A stretch of 64,000 nucleotides of DNA from Geodermatophilus ruber (GTDB lineage: Bacteria > Actinomycetota > Actinomycetes > Mycobacteriales > Geodermatophilaceae): the NCBI RefSeq assembly GCF_900114385.1, contig NZ_FOSW01000007.1:44491-108490 (forward strand), given 5' to 3'. Positions 1-7,361 of this stretch are shown here, in pieces. Both the position numbers and the translations under genes were made by a program. Below the pieces are notes generated by a model. The model was not told the DNA's origin. It worked only from the letters and a program-made list of their open reading frames with translations, and searched no databases. Positions within the stretch are counted from its first letter, which is position 1. Each line of letters opens with the position of its first letter.

Positions 1-161
1 GGTTCATCACCCCCGACGACGGCGGCCCCGACGTGTTCGTGCACTTCAGCGCGATCGACGACCAGGGCGGGTTCCGCACCCTCGACGAGGGCCAGCGGGT
101 CGAGTACGAGGCCAGCCAGGGCGAGCGCGGCGTGCAGGCCGACCACGTGCAGCCGTTCTGA
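1..161 (+). CDS. Cold-shock protein, 3' part only
   Basis: The reading frame is open from the window edge (first full codon at base 3) to TGA at 159-161 and gives 52 residues. It contains the RNP2-type VFVHFSAI segment, then [15 protein letters not shown] and a terminal ADHVQPF. These are hallmarks of CspA-family OB-fold proteins, which bind single-stranded nucleic acid and act as RNA chaperones. The family is about 67 residues long, so roughly 15 N-terminal residues, including most of RNP1, lie outside the window. The family call is firm. Which Csp paralogue it is cannot be told. Confidence 0.93.
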   Translation, partial: FITPDDGGPDVFVHFSAIDDQGGFRTLDEGQRVEYEASQGERGVQADHVQPF

Positions 162-260
162 GCCCGGCGGGTCCCCGGCGCCCCGCACGGCGCCGGGGGC
201 CCCTGGGGCACCACACCATGGCGGGAGGAACCGCCTCACCGACCTGCGGCTGTCCGACCC

Positions 261-305
261 GCCGTCGTCGAGGGCGCCGTCGTCGAGGGCGCCGTCGTCG
301 ATGGC
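261..305. repeat. 15-bp tandem repeat, three copies
   Basis: The unit GCCGTCGTCGAGGGC occurs three times head to tail, the last copy with one change. It ends five bases short of the stop codon (310-312, minus strand) of the response-regulator/reductase gene, so it lies in that gene's 3' flank. It may be slippage of a former coding tail. No function is evident. Confidence 0.8.
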
Positions 306-309
306 GCCG

Positions 310-1953
310 TCACCGGCCGGCCAGCCGTTCGTGTGCCAGGCTCACCGCCATCGCGCCCTCGGCGACCGCCGAGGCGATCCGCTTCGTCGACCCGCGCCGG
401 ACGTCGCCGGCGGCGAACACCCGCGGCACGGAGGTCTCCAACGGCAGCGGCGGGACGTCGAGCGGCCAGTCCGGCGGTGGCGAGCCGAGGTCGGCCCCGG
501 TGAGCACGAACCCGCGCTCGTCGCGGCGCACCACGCCTTCGAGCCAGCCGGTGCGCGGCGCCTGGCCGATGAAGACGAAGACGGCGTCGGCGTCCACCTC
601 CCGCTCCGCCGTCCCGCCCGAGCGCAGCCGCAGCCCCGCGAGCCGCCCGGTGCCGACCGCGCCGACGACCTCGGTGTCGTACTCGACCGAGACGGTCTCC
701 GCGGCCTCCAGCCGGTCGATCAGGTAGCGGGACATCGTGCCGGCCAGCTCGCTGCCGCGGACGAGCAGGGTGACCGACGCGGCGACCTGGCCGAGGAAGA
801 TCGCGGCCTGGCCGGCAGCGTTCCCGCCGCCGACGACGTACACCGCGCCGCCGGCGTGGTCGACGGCCTCGGCCCGCCCCGCGCCGTAGTAGACGCCCTG
901 GCCGGACAGGGCGTCGACGCCGGGCACGTCGAGGGTCCGGTAGGTGACGCCGGAGGCGATGACCAGGGTCGAGGCGCTCACCTCGTCGCCGTCGGCGAGC
1001 CGGACGACGGTGTAGGGGTCGGCCCGGCGCAGGCCCACCGCCTCGGCGGGCACGAGGACCTCGGCGCCGAGCCGGATCGCCTGCTCGCGGGCGCGCACGG
1101 TCAGGTCGGCGCCGGAGAGGCCGGCCGGGACCCCGAGGTAGTTCGCGATCCGGCTGGTGGCCCCGGCCTGCCCGCCCGGCGCGTTGCACTCCAGCAACAG
1201 CGTGGACAGCCCCTCGGAGGCGCCGCGGACGCCCGCCGCCAGGCCCGCCGGCCCGGCGCCGGCCACCACGAGGTCGTAGGCGGTCCGCTGGGCGCGCGCG
1301 GGCAGGCCGATCCGGCCGGCCACCTCCGCCGGCTCGGGGCGGGTCAGCACCTCGCCGTCGTCGAGAAGGAGGACCGGCAGCGAGCCGGCGTCGGCACCGG
1401 CGACGACCAGCAGCTGGCGGGCCGCGCAGTCGGCCTCCACGTCCATCCACCGGTAGGGCACCAGGTTGCGGCCGAGGAACTGGCGCAGCGCGTGGGTGGC
1501 CGGCGACCAGCGGTCCCCCAGCAGGCGCAGGCCGGCCACCGGCGCCGGCCGCCGCCACGTCCGGAGCAGGTCGTCGAGCACCGGGTAGAGCCGCTCCTCC
1601 GGCGGGTGCCACGGCTTGCGCAGGTAGTGCTGGACGCCGGCGTCGTTGATCGCCGCGATCGCGGCCTCGGTGTCGGCGTACGCGGTGAGCAGCACGCGCC
1701 GGGCCTCGGGATGGAGCGGCCGCGAGGCGGACAGCAGCTCCACGCCACAGGTGCCCGGCATCCGCTGGTCGACCAGCAGCAGCGCCACCGGCTCCTCGCG
1801 CAGCCGCAACCGGCGCAACAGGTCGAGCGCCTGGCCCCCCGAGGACGCGGTGAGCACACGGTAGTGCTCGGCGTACCGCGCCCGCAGATCCCGCTCCACC
1901 GCCGCGAGGACCGGCCCGTCGTCGTCCACTGCCAGCAGGACCGGTCTGCTCAT
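310..1953 (-). CDS. Response regulator / thioredoxin-like / thioredoxin reductase-like fusion
   Basis: This 547-residue protein has three parts. Residues 1-125 are a CheY-like receiver with an acidic DDD pocket, phospho-acceptor D62 (LLVDQRMPG), T90 and K113 (RKPW). Residues about 140-215 look like a thioredoxin/glutaredoxin fold without a CxxC. Residues about 225-547 are a thioredoxin-reductase-like FAD/NAD(P)H module with AGAGPAGLAA near 231, GGGNAAGQA near 375 and a terminal AAGDVR FAD motif. The redox CxxC of true TrxB is replaced by YYGA (355-358), so ordinary thioredoxin reduction is unlikely. Fusions of this type are known in actinobacteria. The output is probably redox or electron transfer gated by phosphorylation, which is inference. 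No kinase lies next to it. The start is ATG at 1951-1953. Confidence 0.9.
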   Translation of the reverse strand: MSRPVLLAVDDDGPVLAAVERDLRARYAEHYRVLTASSGGQALDLLRRLRLREEPVALLLVDQRMPGTCGVELLSASRPLHPEARRVLLTAYADTEAAIAAINDAGVQHYLRKPWHPPEERLYPVLDDLLRTWRRPAPVAGLRLLGDRWSPATHALRQFLGRNLVPYRWMDVEADCAARQLLVVAGADAGSLPVLLLDDGEVLTRPEPAEVAGRIGLPARAQRTAYDLVVAGAGPAGLAAGVRGASEGLSTLLLECNAPGGQAGATSRIANYLGVPAGLSGADLTVRAREQAIRLGAEVLVPAEAVGLRRADPYTVVRLADGDEVSASTLVIASGVTYRTLDVPGVDALSGQGVYYGAGRAEAVDHAGGAVYVVGGGNAAGQAAIFLGQVAASVTLLVRGSELAGTMSRYLIDRLEAAETVSVEYDTEVVGAVGTGRLAGLRLRSGGTAEREVDADAVFVFIGQAPRTGWLEGVVRRDERGFVLTGADLGSPPPDWPLDVPPLPLETSVPRVFAAGDVRRGSTKRIASAVAEGAMAVSLAHERLAGR

Positions 1954-2158
1954 CAGTCACCCCGGGCGGTCCGCTGTCGGGGCAGGCTGCGGTCTCGGGG
2001 CTGCCCCGGCGGCACGGCGGACGGTACGCCGGGGCGGCGCCCGGGGGAACCGGTCGGCCGGTCGTACGGCCACCGCGGCCGGCCCGCCGCGCGGGAGGGC
2101 ATTGCGGGTGCCCCCGCGAGCCGCGACCCTGCTGACACCGGACGAGGGGACGCCGACC

Positions 2159-3193
2159 ATGCCTGCACCGACCGACTACGAGCTCTTCGCCCTCGGGGAC
2201 GTCACCCTCCAGGGCGGCGGGACCCTGCGCGACGCCCGGCTGGCCTACAAGACCTACGGCACGCTCGCCGAGGACCGGTCCAACGTGATCCTCCATCCGA
2301 CCTGGTTCAGCGCCTGGCACGACGCCAACGAGTGGTCGATCGGACCCGGGCTGGCCTGCGACCCGGGCCGGTACTTCATCGTCGTCCCGAACCAGATCAA
2401 CAACGGGCTCTCGTCCTCGCCGAGCAACACGCCCCCGCCGTTCGACGGGCCGAACTTCCCGCCGGTCACCTTTCACGACCAGGTGCAGGCCCAGCACCGG
2501 CTGCTCACGGAGCAGTGGGGCATCGAGTCGCTGGAACTGGTCCTGGGCTCCTCCATGGGCGCCGGGCAGACCTACCAGTGGGCGGTCAGCCACCCCGAGA
2601 TGGTCCGGCGGGCCGCCCCGATCGTCGGCTCCCCCCGCACCAGCGAGCACAACCAGGTCTTCCTGAAGAGCCTGCGCGCGACGCTCACCCTCGACCCGGA
2701 CTTCCGGGGCGGCCGCTACTCCCCCGACGCGCGCCCCACCCAGGGGCTGCGGGCCTTCGCCCGCATCTACGCCGGCTGGGGGCTGTCCCAGGCCTTCTAC
2801 TGGCAGCGGGAGTACCGGTCGATCGGCTACTCCTCGCTGGAGGACTTCCTCGTCGGGTTCTGGGAGGGGTTCTGGCTCGACGACCGGGACCCGAACAACC
2901 TGCTGGCCATGCTCTGGACGTGGGAGCACGGCGACGTCGGGCAGACACCGGGGTTCGAGGGGGACACCGAGGCGGCGCTGCGATCCATCCGCTGCCCGCT
3001 GGTGTCCATGCCGGCCCGCACCGACCTGTACTTCCCGCCCGAGGACGAGGAGTGGGCGATCAAGCTCATCCCGAACGGCGAGGTGCGGGTCATCGACACC
3101 ATCTGGGGCCACTTCGGCGGCCTCGGGCTGCACGCCCCCGACAACGAGTTCATCGACCGCACGCTCAAGGAGCTGCTGGGCCGGTCCGCGTGA
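2159..3193 (+). CDS. MetX-like alpha/beta hydrolase
   Basis: The product has 344 residues and belongs to the homoserine O-acetyltransferase-like alpha/beta-hydrolase group. It shows the early LAYKTYGTL segment, the nucleophile elbow GSSMG (S132) and a C-terminal WGHFGG carrying the likely catalytic His. An acidic residue in ARTDLYFP is a candidate for the third triad member. True MetX proteins are 370-400 residues and usually carry GGSMGG, so this is probably a hydrolase or acyltransferase of unknown substrate rather than the methionine enzyme. The ATG at 2159 is preferred over an in-frame ATG at 2102 because GAGGGGA precedes it at good spacing. It is divergent from the reductase fusion. Confidence 0.85.
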   Translation: MPAPTDYELFALGDVTLQGGGTLRDARLAYKTYGTLAEDRSNVILHPTWFSAWHDANEWSIGPGLACDPGRYFIVVPNQINNGLSSSPSNTPPPFDGPNFPPVTFHDQVQAQHRLLTEQWGIESLELVLGSSMGAGQTYQWAVSHPEMVRRAAPIVGSPRTSEHNQVFLKSLRATLTLDPDFRGGRYSPDARPTQGLRAFARIYAGWGLSQAFYWQREYRSIGYSSLEDFLVGFWEGFWLDDRDPNNLLAMLWTWEHGDVGQTPGFEGDTEAALRSIRCPLVSMPARTDLYFPPEDEEWAIKLIPNGEVRVIDTIWGHFGGLGLHAPDNEFIDRTLKELLGRSA

Positions 3194-3323
3194 CGGCGGT
3201 CCCCGACCTGCCGGACAGGGACCGGCGGACGGGGGAATGAGCGCGGCAGCGGCGGGTACCGCACAGCCCGGCGGGCTCGGGAAGCAGCACCCCCGGTAGA
3301 TCACCCCCGCCGGGAAGTTCCCC

Positions 3324-3557
3324 ATGACCACGCTGCCTGCTGATCTGCTGCCCGAGATCGACCGCCGCATCACCGCGGCGCACTCAGCCCTCGGCACCGC
3401 CCGCACCGGGTTCACCGAGTACCCGACCGGCGAGGCGCTCACCGAGTGCGAGACGGCCGAGGCGACCCTCAACGAGCTGCTGGAACTCCGCTTCGCGCTG
3501 ACGCGCGGGGTCGGTGGAGCGCACAGCCGGGCGCTCGCGCGGGCCCGGGCCGCCTGA
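3324..3557 (+). CDS. Small hypothetical protein, 77 aa
   Basis: This short ORF has high third-position GC and an ATG with a modest GGGAAG upstream. The product looks mostly helical (PADLLPEIDRRITAAHSALG, then ECETAEATLNELLELRFALTR). It has no signal peptide, membrane segment or recognised motif. It sits between a MetX-like gene and a convergent Lrp regulator. I do not recognise the family; coding status rests on codon bias. Confidence 0.5.
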   Translation: MTTLPADLLPEIDRRITAAHSALGTARTGFTEYPTGEALTECETAEATLNELLELRFALTRGVGGAHSRALARARAA

Positions 3558-3575
3558 GGCCCGGATCGGCCCGCC

Positions 3576-4073
3576 TCACTCCTCGGGGACGGCAGACAGC
3601 GGCCCCCGGTGCGGCGTTCCCCGGGCGTAGGTCTGTCTCCGCAGCCCCAGGTACAGGAACGTCTCGGTCGACGTCACGCCCTCCACCGCCCGGATCCTCG
3701 CCACGACGTCCGGCAGCTGGTCGTCGTCCTCGCACACGACCTCGGCGAGGACGTCGAGCGAGCCCGAGGTGATGACGACGTCGTCCACCTCGGGCAGCGC
3801 CGCGAGCGTGTCCGCGACCGCGCGCACGTCGCCGCTGGTGCGCACCCCGACCATGGCCTGGCGGGAGAACCCCGGGTGCAGCGGGTCGGTGACGGCCACG
3901 ATCTGCATGACGCCGGCGTCGACCAGCCGCTGCACCCGCTGCCGGACCGCCGCCTCCGAGAGCCCGACGGCTGTGGCGATCCGCGCGTAGGGCCGCCGGC
4001 CGTCCTCCTGCAGCTGCTCGATGATGGCGCGCGAGACGTCATCCAGCGCGTACTGCCGATCCCGGATGGTCAT
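3576..4073 (-). CDS. Lrp/AsnC family transcriptional regulator
   Basis: The product has 165 residues. An N-terminal winged HTH (residues about 8-65; RAIIEQLQEDGRRPYARIA, then GLSEAAVRQRVQRLVDAG) is followed by a RAM/AsnC ligand-binding domain (about 70-150). Such proteins sense amino acids and act as octameric DNA-wrapping regulators. The ATG at 4071-4073 was chosen because GGGGAGAG lies just upstream and the Lrp homology begins there; a longer frame to 4139 adds an Arg-rich tail with no homology. It is followed by an APC permease gene on the same strand (its start is at 5669), and the saccharopine-dehydrogenase remnant lies beyond. An amino-acid uptake or catabolism locus is a reasonable inference. 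Confidence 0.93.
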   Translation of the reverse strand: MTIRDRQYALDDVSRAIIEQLQEDGRRPYARIATAVGLSEAAVRQRVQRLVDAGVMQIVAVTDPLHPGFSRQAMVGVRTSGDVRAVADTLAALPEVDDVVITSGSLDVLAEVVCEDDDQLPDVVARIRAVEGVTSTETFLYLGLRRQTYARGTPHRGPLSAVPEE

Positions 4074-4163
4074 CGCCGCTCTCCCCGTCCGTGCACCTGC
4101 GCCGGCCCGGCGCCGGGCCGGAATGGCGACGTGGCCCATCTGACCCCACTCCCAGCACGATGC

Positions 4164-5669
4164 TCACCGCTGCGCCCCTGCTCCCCGCGGCTCCCCGGCC
4201 ACGCCGGGCTGCTCCTGCCAGAACCGCGCGTCCCGCATCCACCACACGACCATCAGCACCAGCCCGGCGACGAAGATGCCGATCCCGATGACCAGCGGCG
4301 GCCCGACGCCCAGCCAGGCCTGCCCGGTGTAGGAGTTCGCCGGGTCGGACAGGTCGCGCAGGGAGAGCACCAGCAACCAGACCAGCATCAGCGCCCCCGC
4401 CACCGGGCCGACCCCGACCAGCAGGAACGTCGAGACGCTGCGGGTCAGCTGCCGACGGAAGAACACCGCGCAGGCGATACCGGTGAGCGCGTAGTAGAAG
4501 GCGATCAGCAGCGACAGCGCGGTGATCGAGTCGAACAGCGCGTTCTCGCTGAGCAGGCTGACGACCACGTACCAGGCGATGGCGATGCCGGCGACCCACC
4601 AGGTGGAGACGTCCGGGGTGCGGAACCGCGGCGAGATGTGCGCGAACCGCTGCGGCAGCGCGGCTCGCCGGGCCATCGACAGCCCGGTCCGTGAGGCCGG
4701 GATGATCGTGGTCTGGGTGGAGGCGATCGCCGAGGTGGCGACGGCGAGCAGCACCACCCAGTCCCAGCCGCCGAGCGCCTCGGTGGAGAGCAGCGCGAAG
4801 ATCGACTCCTCCTCGTCGGCGTTCTCGCTGAGGAACTGCGTGCCGGCGAACGCGACGACGGCGTAGGCGACGCCGACGTAGGTGAGCAGCAGGACGACGG
4901 TCGACAGCACCGCCGCCCGGCCGGGGGCGTGGACCGGGTCCCGGGTCTCCTCGGTCAGGTTGACCGCCGACTCCCAGCCCCAGTACGCGAAGACGCCGAG
5001 CAGCAGGCCGCCGGTCAGCGACGCCCCGCCCGCGCCGAACGGGTCGAGCCAGCTCAGCGCCGGGGTGAGCCCGCCGAAGGGACTGTCGCCGTTCACCCCG
5101 CGGACGATGGCGACCACGGCGAACACGAGCAGGGCGATCGTCTGGGCCACGATCAGCCCGTTCTGCACCCGCGCCGACATCTCCGTGCCCAGCACGCACA
5201 GCGCGGTCATGAGCAGGATGAGCAGTACCGAGAGCACCATCACCGCCGGCCGGGAGTCCGCCCAGCCGTCCAGCCCCGCCGCCAGCAGGGTGAAGCGCAC
5301 GCCGACCTCGGCCAGCGAGCCGATCACCAGGACGCCGGTCATGGTGATCGCCCAGCCGCCGATCCAGCCCGCCCACGGCCCCATCGCGCGGGTGACCCAG
5401 GAGAACGTCGTCCCGCAGTCCTGGTCCGCCCGGTTGAGGTGGTGGAAGGCCGAGGCGATGAGCAGCATCGGCACGAAGGAGGCCAGCAGGACGCCGGGGG
5501 CGTGGACGCCGACCAGGGCGACGATCGGCCCGATGATCGCGGCCAGGGAGTAGGCCGGGGAGGTCGCCGCCAGGCCGATCACCAGGGCGTCGGGGAACCC
5601 GATCGCCCCCGGTCGGAGACCCGGCCCGGCCGCGGGGCGGACGGCGACGTCGGCGGGGTCCGCGCTCAT
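4164..5669 (-). CDS. APC family amino acid permease
   Basis: The product has 501 residues and about 12 predicted membrane helices. It starts with the typical APC opening (ALVIGLAATSPAYSLAAIIGPI) and has further family marks such as GTTFSWVTRAMGPWAGWIGGW, FAYWGWESAVNLTEET and TQTTIIPASRTGLSMAR. APC carriers import amino acids or amines by cation symport or exchange; the substrate cannot be read from sequence. The ATG at 5667-5669 has GGGAGGTCGC in front. It is probably linked to the Lrp regulator downstream. An N-terminal extension of 71 residues in the same frame is rejected as it has no membrane or APC character. Confidence 0.92.
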   Translation of the reverse strand: MSADPADVAVRPAAGPGLRPGAIGFPDALVIGLAATSPAYSLAAIIGPIVALVGVHAPGVLLASFVPMLLIASAFHHLNRADQDCGTTFSWVTRAMGPWAGWIGGWAITMTGVLVIGSLAEVGVRFTLLAAGLDGWADSRPAVMVLSVLLILLMTALCVLGTEMSARVQNGLIVAQTIALLVFAVVAIVRGVNGDSPFGGLTPALSWLDPFGAGGASLTGGLLLGVFAYWGWESAVNLTEETRDPVHAPGRAAVLSTVVLLLTYVGVAYAVVAFAGTQFLSENADEEESIFALLSTEALGGWDWVVLLAVATSAIASTQTTIIPASRTGLSMARRAALPQRFAHISPRFRTPDVSTWWVAGIAIAWYVVVSLLSENALFDSITALSLLIAFYYALTGIACAVFFRRQLTRSVSTFLLVGVGPVAGALMLVWLLVLSLRDLSDPANSYTGQAWLGVGPPLVIGIGIFVAGLVLMVVWWMRDARFWQEQPGVAGEPRGAGAQR

Positions 5670-5679
5670 GCGACCTCCC

Positions 5680-6110
5680 GTGCAGAGCAGAAGGTGGCCG
5701 CGGTCGGTGACCCGCGGTTCGTGCCCGCCCGGGTGGACGCCGGCGGGGCGGCCGCCGTCCGGGCGCTGCTGAGCGCCCACCGCTGCGACGTGCTGCTCAA
5801 CGCCGTCGATCCCCGTTTCGTGCTGCCGTTGTTCCGGCGGCTCTGGCCGCCGGTGTCGACCACCTCGACATGGCGATGTCATTGTCGCGACCGTCGTTGT
5901 CGCGACCGCACCCGGAGCACTCGCACCGGGAGACCGGCGTCAAAGTCGGCGACGAGCAGTTCACCCTGGTCGCGGAGTGGGCCATCCCGCTGGTCGCGGA
6001 GGTGCCCCACGGCGGCTTCACGCACTCCGGGTACGGCGAGGACCCCGGGTCAAGCACGTCACGGCCGACATCGAATCCTGGGCCGGCCGCAGGCGGGAGT
6101 CTCAAAGTGA
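5680..6110 (+). pseudogene. Decayed saccharopine dehydrogenase-like gene
   Basis: Between the permease and the LLM gene, one frame (about 5688-5855) reads VGDPRFVPARVDAG, then CDVLLNAVDPRFVLPLF. The homology then jumps frame at about 5860-5870 to MAMSLSRP, then HPEHSHRETGVKVGDEQF and WAIPLVAEVPHGGFTHSG. Both pieces match the N-terminal half of saccharopine-dehydrogenase/lysine-dehydrogenase-like proteins, where the motifs are contiguous. A 15-base duplication (SLSRP twice) sits at the break. No start codon with a ribosome site is present, and the C-terminal half is missing. It is a remnant that may once have belonged with the permease and Lrp gene. Confidence 0.75.
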
Positions 6111-6113
6111 GAC
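6099..6113. promoter_or_regulatory. Inverted repeat, candidate operator for the AcoR-type regulator
   Basis: GTCTCAAAGTGAGAC is a perfect 6-3-6 inverted repeat about 135 bases before the LLM gene. Fis-HTH dimers bind such symmetric sites, and an AcoR-type regulator with a Fis helix is encoded two genes on. Its assignment to that regulator is inference from position. Confidence 0.5.
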
Positions 6114-6248
6114 GATCTGGCGCCGGAGGATCCGTACGGTACGAGCCGTCCCCTGGATGACCTGCATCACAGGCCGCCGGCACGCCCCCCTCGACGGGTG
6201 GGATCGGCGGGGGACGCCACACGTACCCACGGAGAGGTGGAACCGGCT

Positions 6249-7340
6249 GTGCTGAGCATCGGCATCAACCTGGGCTTCGGGAAGCTCGACCCGGACCTGA
6301 CCGACGAGCAGATGTACGACGGGGAGATCGACCTCGCCGTGCGCGCCGAAGGGCTCGGGTTCGACAGCGTCTGGGCCGTGGAGCACCACTTCGAGGACTA
6401 CTCGCTGTGCCCGGACAACCTCCTGCTGCTGGCGCACCTCGCCGGCCGCACCCAGCAGATCAAGCTGGGCACCGGCGCGGTGATCGTGCCCTGGAACGAC
6501 CCGCTGCGGGTGGCCGAGAAGGCGCTCATGCTCGACACCATCTCCGACGGCCGGCTGCTGCTGGGCCTGGGCCGCGGGCTGTCCCGCAAGGAGTACGTGC
6601 CCTTCCGCATTCCGCTGGACGAGACCCGGGACCGGTTCGACGAGGCCGCCCCGATGATCTTCGAGGCGCTGGAGACCGGCGTCATGGAGGGCGACGGGCC
6701 CTTCTACCCCCAGCCGCGCGCCGAGCTGCGACCGCGCCCGCGGGGCTCCTTCGACGGCCGCCGGTACGTCGTGGCCGGCTCGCCGGACTCGCTGGTCATG
6801 GCCGCGAAGCTGAAGGCCCGGATGATGTCGTTCATCGTCCGGCCGGTGCCTGACCTCATGCCCAACTTCACCCGCTACCGGGAGCTGTACGAGGCCGAGC
6901 ACGGCCAGGTCGCCCCGGCGATCTCGCTGAACGTGAACATGTACTGCCACGAGGACGACGAGGTCGCCCGGGAGCGGCACTTCGAGCACGTCAACCGGTT
7001 CTTCATGTCCAACATCGAGCACTACGAGATGGCCGGCGAGCATTTCGCCACCATCAAGGGCCACGAGCGGTACGCGGCCAACGCCGCCTACTTCCGCGAG
7101 ATCGGCCTGGAGAAGGCCGCCAACGACTACGCCGCCACCGCGCTGTGGGGGAACCCCGAGCGGATCCTCGGCCAGATCGAGGCGATCCGCGACGTCCTCG
7201 GCGACTTCGAGCTCATCCTCGCCCCCTGCTTCGGCGGCATGCCCTACGACCAGGCCCGCGCCAGCCTCGAGCTGTTCGCCCGCGAGGTCCTGCCGAAGGC
7301 GCGCTCGCTCCACGGCTCGCCGGTCAGCGTGGCGGCCTGA
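6249..7340 (+). CDS. LLM-class flavin-dependent oxidoreductase
   Basis: The product has 363 residues and a bacterial luciferase-like TIM barrel. Marks include the opening VLSIGINLGFGKL, then GFDSVWAVEHHFEDYSL, LGTGAVIVPWNDPLRVAEKALMLD, LLLGLGRGLS and FELILAPCFGGMP near the end. Members use FMNH2 or F420 to oxidise ketones, sulfonates, alkanes and similar substrates. The start is GTG at 6249 behind GGAGAGGTGG. An earlier ATG at 6198 has no ribosome site. It lies 21 bases before the AcoR-type regulator gene and probably belongs to the same catabolic unit as the following SDR. The substrate is unknown. Confidence 0.92.
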   Translation: MLSIGINLGFGKLDPDLTDEQMYDGEIDLAVRAEGLGFDSVWAVEHHFEDYSLCPDNLLLLAHLAGRTQQIKLGTGAVIVPWNDPLRVAEKALMLDTISDGRLLLGLGRGLSRKEYVPFRIPLDETRDRFDEAAPMIFEALETGVMEGDGPFYPQPRAELRPRPRGSFDGRRYVVAGSPDSLVMAAKLKARMMSFIVRPVPDLMPNFTRYRELYEAEHGQVAPAISLNVNMYCHEDDEVARERHFEHVNRFFMSNIEHYEMAGEHFATIKGHERYAANAAYFREIGLEKAANDYAATALWGNPERILGQIEAIRDVLGDFELILAPCFGGMPYDQARASLELFAREVLPKARSLHGSPVSVAA

Positions 7341-7361
7341 GGTCGGCGCCGGACAACGGGG

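Noticed and set aside
2102..2158. Upstream ATG of the MetX-like gene
   Set aside because: It has no ribosome site and adds 19 residues without homology; the ATG at 2159 has a good site.
236..3472. Very long minus-strand open frame across the reductase and hydrolase genes
   Set aside because: It is a low-complexity Arg/Gly/Pro shadow of genes in other frames, produced by high GC. The real genes have family motifs and ribosome sites.
4522..4720. Third LexA box inside the permease gene (TCGAACAGCGCGTTCTC)
   Set aside because: The spacer is five bases instead of four and the right arm is wrong. It lies deep inside a coding region.
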